Source: Ignavibacteria bacterium
GTDB taxonomy: Bacteria; Bacteroidota; Ignavibacteria; Kapaibacteriales; Kapaibacteriaceae
Direction: 5' to 3'
DNA length: 64,000 nt
Assembly (NCBI GenBank): GCA_947495975.1
Contig: CANMBE010000002.1
Span: 1 to 64,000, forward strand
Made by a program: the position numbers and the translations under genes. Shown in pieces: positions 41,426 through 51,355 of the stretch. The notes under the pieces are model-generated. The model was not told where the DNA came from, searched no databases, and saw nothing but the letters and a program-made list of their open reading frames with translations. The stretch's first letter is position 1, and the number at the start of each line of letters is the position of its first letter.

Positions 41426-42609
41426 GACCAGATCTTCAGCGCTTATTTATCGACAAAGTTACCAACGAATCGTATGCAGATTTTAAGAACGAGCTCAACG
41501 AATCATTAGGTGTAGAAATCGCTTTTCGCGTTTGTGAAATGCCAATCTTTGTTTCGCATGACTTCCGAAAGGTACTCGAGAAGTCAGCCATTGAGATTAT
41601 TCAACTGTGTGTTCGCCCCGAATACCTTGCTCGAACGAACTCTACGTTAACATCAGAAACCAGCGCGCGCAATGAAAATGATCGTCCGTTATTCTCTGTG
41701 GTTGACTTTGCTGTCTGCACCGACGAAGGTGGGAATTGGCAGCCAAAGCTGATTGAACTGCAAGGCTTCCCTTCTCTCTTGGGCTATCAATATTTGTATG
41801 CATCTCGCCTGCGGGAGACCTATGGGCTGCTTGATACAACCCCATTCCTCCATGAGCTTGATCCCGATTCGTACCTGCGCATACTCCGCACGAGCATATT
41901 TGCTGAGTATGACCCATCCGAAGTAGCGTTAGTTGAGGTAGATCCGCTCACTCAAAAGACACGTCCCGACTTTATAGCGCTGGAGCAATTGATCGGACTT
42001 CAAACGATAAACATCCGAGACATTATAAAGATTGGCAAGGGGCTCTTCTTCCACGATTCTGATGGCAATCAACATCAGTTAAAACGAATCTTCAATCGTG
42101 CAATCGTTGATGAACTCCACGACATGAACGTGCATCTGAATTTTTCATGGTCAGACGATCTCGATGTTGAGTGGGCTGGACATCCCAATTGGTATTTTAG
42201 AATCAGCAAGTTTGCGCTTCCATTCCTAAACCACCCTGCAGCTCCCAAGACATCATTTCTCAATGAGCTTCAACGCATTCCCCATGATCTTCATCGATAC
42301 GTTCTCAAGCCACTGTACTCATTTGCAGGCAAAGGCGTCAACGTCAATCCTACTATAGATGACATCGAAGCAATTCCAACTGATCAACGAGACGGTTGGG
42401 TATTACAAGAGAAAGTGGTGTATGCAGAATGTATCGAAACCCCGTACGGAATGAACAAGGTTGAGATACGAGTTATGCTTATCTGGCCAGATGGCATCAA
42501 CGAGCCAATTCCGGTAATGACATTGGCTCGCACCGGTCGTGGACAACTTATGGGTGCACAATACAACGTAGAACCCTGGACAGGTAGCACGGGATGTCTA
42601 TTCGTGTAA
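41422..42609 (+). CDS. uncharacterised ATP-grasp-like protein
   Basis: YVLKPLYSFAGKGVNVNPTIDD, DGWVLQEKVVYAECIETP, KVEIRVMLIWPDG resemble ATP-grasp nucleotide/metal-binding strands; 4-bp overlap with the amidohydrolase gene. Confidence 0.6.
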   Translation: MRPDLQRLFIDKVTNESYADFKNELNESLGVEIAFRVCEMPIFVSHDFRKVLEKSAIEIIQLCVRPEYLARTNSTLTSETSARNENDRPLFSVVDFAVCTDEGGNWQPKLIELQGFPSLLGYQYLYASRLRETYGLLDTTPFLHELDPDSYLRILRTSIFAEYDPSEVALVEVDPLTQKTRPDFIALEQLIGLQTINIRDIIKIGKGLFFHDSDGNQHQLKRIFNRAIVDELHDMNVHLNFSWSDDLDVEWAGHPNWYFRISKFALPFLNHPAAPKTSFLNELQRIPHDLHRYVLKPLYSFAGKGVNVNPTIDDIEAIPTDQRDGWVLQEKVVYAECIETPYGMNKVEIRVMLIWPDGINEPIPVMTLARTGRGQLMGAQYNVEPWTGSTGCLFV

Positions 42610-42620
42610 TGGACAACGTG

Positions 42621-44510
42621 CTACTTGGCGAGCAATACTTCAATCCTATTCGAAGCATCTTCAAGGAATTGTTCTTCAGGAGAAAGGCCAACTTCCTTGA
42701 ATTGTACGCGCCCATCTTTTCCGAGATAGAACTTTGTAGGAATGCCTGTAACGCCAAACTTGGCAACAACGCTGTCATCCTTGTCAAGGTACATCGGAAA
42801 CGTTAATGTTGGATTAGACTTCAAGAAGTCGCGCACGGTTTTTACTCGATCATCGGAACGTTCCCAGACATTGACAATAGCAAACACGACATCTGAGTTG
42901 TTCTTATATCGCTCGTACAATTTCTGTAGAGACGGGAAAGACTGTCGGCACGGTCCACACCACGTTGCCCAATAGTCCAATATCACAACCTTCCCTCGCC
43001 AGTCTGATATTTTAAGGGGCTTACCATCAAGCGATATAAACGTACCTTCAATTGGCATTTGGTTGAGCATTTCTCTCGCAAGGCGAATAGATAGTACGCC
43101 ACGCCCTTGTGATCGAAGTTCTTTCTCTTTCTTCGCAATTGCCACGCTGTCCATCCCATCCGCTGCCAACAACTTGCGATATGCATCTGTCACACCCTGT
43201 GTGGCAGAGCTTGTCGTTATTGCGCGTTCTGCAACTGCAAGAGCCTTCTTGGTATTCTGTTGATCGCTATATAGGCCAACCAAGAATTCGTAGCAGCCCT
43301 TCTCGGTTTCCGCGCCACCAACCTCCATGCTCTTTTCAAGCGATGATATTGCCTTGTCATTCTGCTTTTCTGCGCGATAGATAGCCCCTTGAACAAAATA
43401 TAGCAGCGACGTTGCAATACGCTGTTCTTGGCGCCACTCAGATAGTCCATAGTACAGAGGTCGACGTGAATCGTCCTTGGCCGCTTCGATTCCTTCATTG
43501 ATGAGCCTAAAGGCATCTGCTCGCAACGAATCGTTTGCGCCGACGAAGTTGACCGCCTGATGATACGTCATGGCAGAAATTCCCTTTACGCGGTCAAGAA
43601 ACACAATAAGCTGACGCAAAGCATTCTGCTGTGTAGCTGCTTTCACCACACCATCAACAAGATTCTGGCGGGCAAACGTCTCAGGCCATTTTTCGAGATG
43701 CTCAGCCGCGCGGTCAATGAATGCATCAAGTGTTGGGGAGATACTAAGCTGACCCATTGCTGTTTGTTCGTCTACGATACTGCGGGGAAATCGTGAGCCC
43801 GCATCCAGAAGCACGCGTTGTGCTTCATCACGGCGCCCTTGTGACTCATACGCTTGGGCCAGCGCGATTGCATCAAGCGCACTTGGTGCCTGAACAACTG
43901 AAGTGGTAATCTCGCGCAGTTTTGCATCTGCCTCTATGCTATCGAGCTGCCCTGTGCTTCTCATCACAAGTATATAGTTTACTCTTGCTACGGTATTGCT
44001 TGGATGGAGCTTTGTCTCTTTTTCGAGTTCTTCAGCAGCTTCTGTAAAATTCTCCTTCATACGGCATGTGGCGGGTAGTTGACCGTACCTGGCCATTGCA
44101 GCGCGCATGTGCGCACCGCGTACGGCAGTCCCCCGCTCAGATGCAGTAAAGAACTCCCAATACAACTCCCTGTTGGTGTCGTACTGCATTCCGTTGCCTA
44201 CCTTAAGGATGGTATAGACAATGTTCTTAGCAAGTGTAGCGTTGCCAATCCACTTAGACCCACTCTTCTCAAGCACAACTTCACTTGCACGGGGCGATTC
44301 GGCTTCAACAGTAAAGCCATAAAGAACCGCATGAAGTTTACCACCTTCTACAATATTGTTGTCCACTGCATCAGGAACGTATTCAATTGTTACGGTGGCT
44401 CCTTCCTTTGGAGACATTGGAAGAACCGTTACTGTGCCACCAAACAGGTGTTGTGGCAACAATAAAACTGCGATGAATAACAGTATGCTTTTTAAAGAAA
44501 GAAGCTTCAT
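42621..44510 (-). CDS. secreted TPR protein with C-terminal TlpA/thioredoxin domain
   Basis: signal peptide, TPR-like region, DYWATWCGPCRQSFPSLQKLY. Confidence 0.88.
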   Translation of the reverse strand: MKLLSLKSILLFIAVLLLPQHLFGGTVTVLPMSPKEGATVTIEYVPDAVDNNIVEGGKLHAVLYGFTVEAESPRASEVVLEKSGSKWIGNATLAKNIVYTILKVGNGMQYDTNRELYWEFFTASERGTAVRGAHMRAAMARYGQLPATCRMKENFTEAAEELEKETKLHPSNTVARVNYILVMRSTGQLDSIEADAKLREITTSVVQAPSALDAIALAQAYESQGRRDEAQRVLLDAGSRFPRSIVDEQTAMGQLSISPTLDAFIDRAAEHLEKWPETFARQNLVDGVVKAATQQNALRQLIVFLDRVKGISAMTYHQAVNFVGANDSLRADAFRLINEGIEAAKDDSRRPLYYGLSEWRQEQRIATSLLYFVQGAIYRAEKQNDKAISSLEKSMEVGGAETEKGCYEFLVGLYSDQQNTKKALAVAERAITTSSATQGVTDAYRKLLAADGMDSVAIAKKEKELRSQGRGVLSIRLAREMLNQMPIEGTFISLDGKPLKISDWRGKVVILDYWATWCGPCRQSFPSLQKLYERYKNNSDVVFAIVNVWERSDDRVKTVRDFLKSNPTLTFPMYLDKDDSVVAKFGVTGIPTKFYLGKDGRVQFKEVGLSPEEQFLEDASNRIEVLLAK

Positions 44511-44546
44511 GAAAGAGAATCTTAAGTATGATGTAATTGTTTAATG

Positions 44547-45281
44547 TTAGCGAACGAGATGATAACCACCGTCAACCACAATGGTCTGGCCGGTAATGTA
44601 CTGAGACGACGTTGCGAAGAACCAGACGGCATCAAAGATATCGTCAACAGTTCCATGTCTTTTCATTGGAATTCGATTGGGGTCGATAAGATTCGCATCA
44701 TTTGCAGTGGCTTCTTCTGGTTGAGCAATCGCCCCAGGCGAAACCGTGTTCACACTGATAGTGGGAGCCAATCCACGCGCTAGTGTCAAAGCCATTGTCT
44801 GCAACGCACTCTTGCTAACATTGTATGCAATTCGGTCCTTCCATATCTCCAACGCGCCCAGAGAGCCCAGGCTAATAAGTCTACCATGAGCTGCATGAAG
44901 AGTACATGACTCTTGATAGACTTGAGCAATTGTTAGGAGTGGCAGCGTGTTTACCAAAAGCGTTTCTTGTACGAGTGAACTAGGTGTCTCTTGAACTGAA
45001 TGAGGTTCAGGAAAGACTCCGGCGTTGCTCACAATGACTGACGCATGTCCAAGTTCAGACTCAAACATCTCAAGACTATCACGCACCATCTGTGGTTTTG
45101 CAACATTACATTTGCTCATAATGCAGCGTTGTCCCATCATCTCAATTTTCTTCTGCGTTGCAATTGCCTCATCCAATGCCGTGTTATATGTTACAGCAAT
45201 ATCATAACCACGCTGGGCAAACCTCAGCGCAAGCCCCTTACCAATTCTGTGCGCTCCACCTGTAATGACTGCTACTGGCAT
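44547..45281 (-). CDS. short-chain dehydrogenase/reductase, pteridine reductase (PTR1/FolM)-like
   Basis: TGGAHRIG (TGX3RXG motif), VSNAGVF, YNVSKSAL, TVSPGAI. Confidence 0.8.
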   Translation of the reverse strand: MPVAVITGGAHRIGKGLALRFAQRGYDIAVTYNTALDEAIATQKKIEMMGQRCIMSKCNVAKPQMVRDSLEMFESELGHASVIVSNAGVFPEPHSVQETPSSLVQETLLVNTLPLLTIAQVYQESCTLHAAHGRLISLGSLGALEIWKDRIAYNVSKSALQTMALTLARGLAPTISVNTVSPGAIAQPEEATANDANLIDPNRIPMKRHGTVDDIFDAVWFFATSSQYITGQTIVVDGGYHLVR

Positions 45282-46285
45282 GATGCATCCGTAAGGGGCG
45301 TGATGGACTGCTGAACGTTAATGATCGTTGTTCCTGTCCTAATTGAAATCGTTGTGTTGGGGTGTGCATGCTCCCCACGAACGTAGGCCAATGCAAGTGT
45401 TGATGCGCCATCACATGACGGTACGGCGCTGGTGACAAAACCGATGACCACGTCATTAGCAACAACTTCGTTGCCTTGTGCGATGAGTTCGTGAGAGGTA
45501 ATGCCCATGAGCCGCTGTTTCACTTTGTTGTAGCTATCAAGTCGTGCTACAACTTCCTGTCCGATGTAGCAGCCCTTTGTGAACGATGTGAGGTGGAGAA
45601 GTCCAGCTTCCAATGGGTTATAGAGTTCTTGCCACTCATGTCCAATTGCACCCATGCCGGCGATGACACGCAGATATTCAGCCTCAGAAGCTGACAGCTG
45701 CGGCAATTGTTCAGCGTTGTGAGAAAGTTCATCAATGAACACGCTCATTGTTGCTTGTGACCCAATCACCCAATACGAAACCTCTGTTGGCGACGGCATC
45801 CGAACTACGCTTATCTCTCCTTCAGCATAGGAGCATTTCAACCATTGGCACAATGCAATTGCAGATACGTCTTTTTGAAGCAATTGAAAAACGTATTGTG
45901 CTGCTTGAGGACCACAGATCTCTACCATCTGAACGTCTTGAGATCTGTCCAGTAGCTTAACGTCGTCCATGATGACGTATTTTCGAAGCCACTGAATCGT
46001 GTTGGTAGACATTCCCGGCGAGCTTAGTATGTAGGCTTGCTCTTTGTCTTGTAGGACAGTGAGTACATCGATAATGCGTGCTTTATCTGTCAGGAGAACG
46101 GTTTGTTTGCCGTGTCCTGGTAAAAGTTGCGTTAAGTCGTTCGAGGTGAGCCGGTGTAACAGATCAGTTCGATCTGTGCCAAACATGTCAATCCATGACC
46201 ATCCAGTCCGATCAATCCACGCGGCGGTGTTTTGAGCTGAACGAATTGCAGTGGATTGACGTTTTACGAGAGTATTTTCTGACAT
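45272..46285 (-). CDS. ygfZ: YgfZ/GcvT-like folate-binding protein
   Basis: KGCYIGQEVVARLDSYNKVKQRLMG signature. Confidence 0.92.
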   Translation of the reverse strand: MSENTLVKRQSTAIRSAQNTAAWIDRTGWSWIDMFGTDRTDLLHRLTSNDLTQLLPGHGKQTVLLTDKARIIDVLTVLQDKEQAYILSSPGMSTNTIQWLRKYVIMDDVKLLDRSQDVQMVEICGPQAAQYVFQLLQKDVSAIALCQWLKCSYAEGEISVVRMPSPTEVSYWVIGSQATMSVFIDELSHNAEQLPQLSASEAEYLRVIAGMGAIGHEWQELYNPLEAGLLHLTSFTKGCYIGQEVVARLDSYNKVKQRLMGITSHELIAQGNEVVANDVVIGFVTSAVPSCDGASTLALAYVRGEHAHPNTTISIRTGTTIINVQQSITPLTDASCQ

Positions 46286-46296
46286 TGGATTTCCAC

Positions 46297-48288
46297 GTGA
46301 GACTTCAAACCTACGAAAGAGCTGGCGTGTGGCTCGTCACCGTACTATTGGCCTTCGCCATGACGTACAGCACCTCTGCTCAGCGTATTCCATGTAGAGT
46401 TTTGTTTACAGACAAAGGGCCGTTGGCGTTTCGTCCTAATACAGCCGTTTATGACAGCGTCCTACGCGCCTTTCACCCTCGTGCACGAGAACGCAGGGCG
46501 CAGATGGGCATAGACCCCGTCCTTGACTCGCTCGATGCGCCCATGTACGCCCCCTATCTCGATTCTGTCAGAACGGTGAGTGACTCCATAATTGTTTTTT
46601 CTCCGTGGTTCAATTATGTAATTGTGGGTCTTACAGAGCTTGATCAAGAGCGCATTCGCGCAATGTCATTTGTGAGATCAGTTATACCAACATCGAGCAT
46701 TGGTTATACGCTTGAGTTGGCCATTGATTGCGCTCCACCACGATATGGCAACGCTTCGCTTCAGCAGGAGATCCTCAATGATACAGAGTTACACCACGCA
46801 GGCATTTATGGCACTGGTGTAAGAATAGGTGTGATCGATAATGGCTTTCGATGGAGAGATATGTCGTCCTTACAGCATCTAACCGTAGCTGCCGAATACG
46901 ATGCAATTTTCAATGATAGTAATACCGCAAATGAAGGTGTTGACGTAGGCTCTCAGGACAAACACGGCAGTTTAGTTCTCTCCGTATTGGCTGCGTGGCA
47001 GCAAGACTCATTGATTGGTGTTGCTCCATTCGGAACGTATTTACTCACAAAGTCAGAAGACATGCGCTATGAGCGTAGAATCGAAGAAGACTTTTATGTA
47101 GCATCCCTTACATGGTTGGAGATGCAAGGTGCTGATATATCAAGCTCTTCCGTTGGTTACTTGACATTTGATTCTACTGACCAGCAAACGCCATACTCGG
47201 TTCTAGACGGTCATACATCGTACGCTTCCAGGGCGATAAACATTGCTGCTAGCCGCGGCATGATGTGTGTGACCGCCGCCGGAAATGAAGGTCCACGGGG
47301 TCAGTCGCTCATAACTCCGGCAGATGCCGACAGTTCGGTAACTGTTGGAGCATTGGCACTTGATGGTTTAACAAATTGGCCATTTAGTTCATGGGGGCCA
47401 ACGGCTGATGGCCGTGTGAAGCCCGACTTTTCTGCTCTTGGCATGTCGGTTGCAATTCAGACTGCTGAAGGAGAGTTCAGACGCTCGTCTGGTACCTCAC
47501 TCTCCGCTCCGCAGGTGGCCGGACAGATTGCTCTGCTTCGCGAGCTCTACCCTACAGAGGCAATGTGGAGAATTCGGAGCGCGCTTCGTCAATCATCGAT
47601 GTTTCCCGTTGTATCAGATTCAATTCTTGGACACGGTGTGGCAAGCGTAACACTTGCGGCGAGGAGGCTTGGCCCAGGTGTAGGCCCACCAACAGTGGTT
47701 ACGGTAGACAGCAAACGAACTGTTTTGGTTGCTGTCTTTTCAAATACAGAGCCTGACGTTAAACTGCTACTGAAAGACCCGATCACGGGTGTGCAATCAG
47801 AGGTTAGTGGTCAACGCATTGAGGACTCGTGGTATCAGTTTTCTATCGAGCCTAGCTTCATCTCAAGAGATACAATGTTTGCACGTGTAGTGGCATCGTC
47901 ACTCGGATCATCGCGGGTAGGATCATACCCACGCGATACATCGTGGTTCATTTTGCCACGTCACGCATTCGTAAGACCATGCGGTGTGAAACTTCCTGGT
48001 GGTGTAACGCATGTGAGCAATGACGTTACCGAGGCAAAGTCTCCTACAGTTTATGACCATCCCCTCTCTGCAGGCACGCAACAAATCATTGTTGGTGGCA
48101 TTCATGGTATCATTCAAGACGTGCGGCTATTACAGATAACAACAGGAATGAATGTGAAATCCACATTTACCATCAACGATGGCAACCATGTCATGGTTAA
48201 CGTATCATCTCCGCTCTCGAGCGGTGCCTACTTGCTTGTTCTGCGCAGTGCAGGCTCTTCCAACTCCCTTCCAATAATCGTACGGTAA
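46297..48288 (+). CDS. secreted subtilisin-like S8 serine protease
   Basis: catalytic VIDNGF, DKHGSLVLSVLA, SSGTSLSAPQVAGQIAL; signal peptide from a GTG start at 46297; C-terminus resembles a sorting region (SGAYLLVLRSAG). Confidence 0.88.
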   Translation: MRLQTYERAGVWLVTVLLAFAMTYSTSAQRIPCRVLFTDKGPLAFRPNTAVYDSVLRAFHPRARERRAQMGIDPVLDSLDAPMYAPYLDSVRTVSDSIIVFSPWFNYVIVGLTELDQERIRAMSFVRSVIPTSSIGYTLELAIDCAPPRYGNASLQQEILNDTELHHAGIYGTGVRIGVIDNGFRWRDMSSLQHLTVAAEYDAIFNDSNTANEGVDVGSQDKHGSLVLSVLAAWQQDSLIGVAPFGTYLLTKSEDMRYERRIEEDFYVASLTWLEMQGADISSSSVGYLTFDSTDQQTPYSVLDGHTSYASRAINIAASRGMMCVTAAGNEGPRGQSLITPADADSSVTVGALALDGLTNWPFSSWGPTADGRVKPDFSALGMSVAIQTAEGEFRRSSGTSLSAPQVAGQIALLRELYPTEAMWRIRSALRQSSMFPVVSDSILGHGVASVTLAARRLGPGVGPPTVVTVDSKRTVLVAVFSNTEPDVKLLLKDPITGVQSEVSGQRIEDSWYQFSIEPSFISRDTMFARVVASSLGSSRVGSYPRDTSWFILPRHAFVRPCGVKLPGGVTHVSNDVTEAKSPTVYDHPLSAGTQQIIVGGIHGIIQDVRLLQITTGMNVKSTFTINDGNHVMVNVSSPLSSGAYLLVLRSAGSSNSLPIIVR

Positions 48289-48292
48289 TACC

Positions 48293-48925
48293 ATGGCATC
48301 TATGCTGATTACAGGAGCCTCTGGCGGACTTGGGAGTGTAGTAACGGATTACATGCGAGCAAACGCGTGGACGGTTTTTACGATTGACAGAATTGATGGC
48401 GATCTCTCATCTGCTCTGGAAGCAGAAAGAATGATCACTGCGATTCCAGCTGATGTGTCAGCAGTGGTTCATCTTGTTGGGGGGATTACCGCTGGTAAGC
48501 CCCTTGAAGAAACATCAATGAAAGAGTTTCAAGACATGGTATCAATGAATGTTGTGCCTGTCTTCAATGTTCTACGAGCAATGATTCCGCGTTTCAAAGC
48601 GTTAGGATACGGAGCTATTGTTACCATCGGCGCACAATCTGTGGTTCATCCGGTTGCCAACCGTGCAGCATATACATCGTCAAAAGCTGCTGTAGTTGCT
48701 TTGACGCAAGCAGTGGCAGAAGAAGGTAGACCGTTCAGCATTCGCGCTAATTGTATTCTTCCCGGCACAATTCGCACACCTGCGAACCTTGATTGGGCTA
48801 CAGGTACAGCGGCAGATGAATGGATATTACCTGAGCAAATTGCCGAAACCATTCATCATCTCTGTTCGGCTACGTGCGGCATATCAGGTGCAGTAATTCC
48901 AATGTTTGCTAAGGGGCAATTCTAA
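48293..48925 (+). CDS. short-chain dehydrogenase/reductase
   Basis: LITGASGGLGS, YTSSKAAVVALTQAVAEEG. Confidence 0.9.
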   Translation: MASMLITGASGGLGSVVTDYMRANAWTVFTIDRIDGDLSSALEAERMITAIPADVSAVVHLVGGITAGKPLEETSMKEFQDMVSMNVVPVFNVLRAMIPRFKALGYGAIVTIGAQSVVHPVANRAAYTSSKAAVVALTQAVAEEGRPFSIRANCILPGTIRTPANLDWATGTAADEWILPEQIAETIHHLCSATCGISGAVIPMFAKGQF

Positions 48926-48928
48926 ACA

Positions 48929-50662
48929 ATGACATCATCTCCTCGTTCAACATTCCTGTTCCTGCTACGATACTACAGACCCTATGCAGGTCGGATGATC
49001 ATTGCTTTGTTGTTTATGATACCCGGAAGTGGCATCAGCCTCGCATTTCCGGCGCTAACAGGCACAATCATTGATCGCATTATCACATCGGATGCTCCTT
49101 CTGAGCTCATGCAAACTGGGCTGTTATTCTTAGGCCTACTCGTTATCCAAGCAGTAGTAGGATATTTTGTTTCTGTTACTATGGCCAGAACAACGGAAAA
49201 AGTTATTGCGTCATTACGTGGCGAGTTATTCCACCATATCGTGAAACTTCCTTTGTCTCTGTTGACAACACGGCGCGTTGGCGAACTTTCTTCTCGCTTG
49301 TCGAGCGATCTCACGCAAATCCAAGAGACATTTTCCTTTTCAATACTGCAGCTCTTACGTCAAGCAATATTTCTCATCGGTTCCATTGCACTCATCGTTA
49401 CCACGAGTATTCAACTTACAATCCCGATACTTGTTGGGACACCCATCATTGTGGGAGCGGCAGTCATCATTGGTAGGCGAATTCGTAAGCTCAGCACGAG
49501 AACCCAGGATGCATTGGCGCGCACGTCTACCATTGTTGACGAAACGCTACAGAGCATCCACGCCGTAAAATCTTTTGTGCAAGAGCGCTACGAAGTTGGC
49601 AGGTACGATGAAGCACTCGCCGAGAACGTTGCACTTGCAATTTCTGGTGCCCGGCTCAGAGCAATATTCGTTACGTTTATCATCTTCACCATTTTTGGTG
49701 GAATTGCTGCCGTGATATTGTACGGGGCTAATCTGGTTGCTGCCAAAGAAGTTACGATGGGTCAGCTCCTTTCCTTCCTCATGTACGCAATGTTCGTAGG
49801 TGGTGCGCTAGGTTCATTCGCCGAATTGTTTGGACAGATTCAAAAGTCGCTTGGTGCCTCAGTCCGAATTCAAGAAATTTTTGATGAAAAACTTGAAAAC
49901 GTCGGTGAAGATGCGCCAAGTATTCGGCTGTCTTCGATTGAACTACGCGATGTGCATTTCTCATATCCAGAGCGATCAGAGATCTCAGTAGTGAATGGTA
50001 TATCGCTCCGTATTCGTAATGGCGAGCGCGTGGCATTTGTGGGCGAAAGTGGCGCTGGTAAGTCATCTACGGCCGCACTTTTACAACGATTGTATGAGCC
50101 TACGCAGGGTCAGATCTTCTATGACGATCAGCTTTCATCTACTTTTACTCTTGCCCAGGTCCGCCGAAACATCGGGGTTGTTCCACAAGACATTGTCCTT
50201 TTTGGAGGAACAATCGAAGACAACATTCGGTACGGTAGGCCAGGCGCTACGCATGAAGAGGTTCGAGAAGCTGCTCGGGGTGCAAATGCACTTGATTTTA
50301 TTAACCGGTTTCCAGATGGATTTCAGACAACCGTTGGAGAGCGTGGCATAAAGCTTAGTGGTGGACAACGTCAGCGAGTTGCAATTGCTAGGGCACTCAT
50401 CAAGAATCCACCAATTCTCATTCTTGACGAAGCAACAAGCTCGCTCGATGCTGAAAGCGAACATCTCATCCAACAAGCTCTTGAGCACTTGATGTTAAAA
50501 CGAACTACCATCATTATTGCTCACCGTCTTAGCACTGTGCGTACGTGTAATCAGATCTTTGTGTTTGCCGATGGTACGATAAATGAATCCGGTACTCACG
50601 AAGAGCTTTTAGCCCACGGTGGACAATACCGTAGATGGTGTGATTTGCAGTTTCTGAGGTAG
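48929..50662 (+). CDS. ABC transporter, fused permease/ATP-binding (MsbA/multidrug-type)
   Basis: Walker A GESGAGKSS, signature LSGGQRQRVAIARAL, Walker B ILILDEATSSLD. Confidence 0.95.
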   Translation: MTSSPRSTFLFLLRYYRPYAGRMIIALLFMIPGSGISLAFPALTGTIIDRIITSDAPSELMQTGLLFLGLLVIQAVVGYFVSVTMARTTEKVIASLRGELFHHIVKLPLSLLTTRRVGELSSRLSSDLTQIQETFSFSILQLLRQAIFLIGSIALIVTTSIQLTIPILVGTPIIVGAAVIIGRRIRKLSTRTQDALARTSTIVDETLQSIHAVKSFVQERYEVGRYDEALAENVALAISGARLRAIFVTFIIFTIFGGIAAVILYGANLVAAKEVTMGQLLSFLMYAMFVGGALGSFAELFGQIQKSLGASVRIQEIFDEKLENVGEDAPSIRLSSIELRDVHFSYPERSEISVVNGISLRIRNGERVAFVGESGAGKSSTAALLQRLYEPTQGQIFYDDQLSSTFTLAQVRRNIGVVPQDIVLFGGTIEDNIRYGRPGATHEEVREAARGANALDFINRFPDGFQTTVGERGIKLSGGQRQRVAIARALIKNPPILILDEATSSLDAESEHLIQQALEHLMLKRTTIIIAHRLSTVRTCNQIFVFADGTINESGTHEELLAHGGQYRRWCDLQFLR

Positions 50663-50725
50663 TACGAGCTCATAATTTCGCTATCCCATAGCAAATGCCA
50701 CCAATAATTGTGAATACTGAACACC

Positions 50726-50755
50726 TTGCCAAAACGCCTGCGTTCCGTATATTCG
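50726..50755 (+). promoter_or_regulatory. candidate promoter for the tRNA-Ala/tRNA-Asp unit (TTG-N19-TATATTCG)
   Basis: TTG at 50726-50728, 19-nt spacer, TATATTCG at 50748-50755, 19 nt upstream of the mature tRNA-Ala 5' end. Confidence 0.4.
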
Positions 50756-50774
50756 CGTTCCGTTTTTCGTGAAC

Positions 50775-50847
<73 letters not shown>

Positions 50848-50862
50848 CGGCGTAACGGCAAC

Positions 50863-50936
50863 GGGATCGTAGCTCAGCTGGTTAGAGCGCCGCCCTGTCA
50901 AGGCGGAGGTCGCGGGTTCGAGCCCCGTCGGTCCCG
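50863..50936 (+). tRNA. tRNA-Asp (GTC)
   Basis: cloverleaf: acceptor GGGATCG/CGGTCCC, anticodon arm CCGCC-CTGTCAA-GGCGG, T-loop TTCGAGC; CCA not encoded. Confidence 0.97.
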
Positions 50937-50950
50937 CACCCGTAAAGAAA

Positions 50951-50978
50951 AAGCCTGATCGCATGATCAGGCTTTTTT
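50951..50978 (+). terminator. intrinsic terminator after tRNA pair
   Basis: AAGCCTGATC-GCAT-GATCAGGCTT followed by TTTTG. Confidence 0.9.
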
Positions 50979-51007
50979 GTTTTCAAATGTTGTGCTGGCT
51001 AGCAATA

Positions 51008-51355
51008 TCACTCGCCACTGCCCTGAAACTTGTCATCGTCTGACTCAAACATAAAGTTGAAGGATGTCATTGACCCATAGATACGGGTAAGGTATCCTTG
51101 AAGCTTTAGCTTTTCGCCAATTTCAAGTGATTTGTTGGCATTGATCTGCTGCTCAAGTACTCTCAGATTGTCTCGCATCATCACAATCTTTTGCATGAAA
51201 CGCTCCATAGAGATCTCATGCTGTTTCATTTCTGGATGTGAAGGCTTAAACACAACCATTGCATGCTGCCATTTCGGTGCAAGCTCAGCGTTGTGACGCT
51301 TCTCAGCCTCGTCAGCAATCATTCCTGCTAGTAACTTTAGCTCCGCGTGTTCCAT
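51008..51355 (-). CDS. hypothetical protein, helical
   Basis: 115-aa ORF overlapping the end of bioY by 19 bp; no recognised family. Confidence 0.55.
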   Translation of the reverse strand: MEHAELKLLAGMIADEAEKRHNAELAPKWQHAMVVFKPSHPEMKQHEISMERFMQKIVMMRDNLRVLEQQINANKSLEIGEKLKLQGYLTRIYGSMTSFNFMFESDDDKFQGSGE

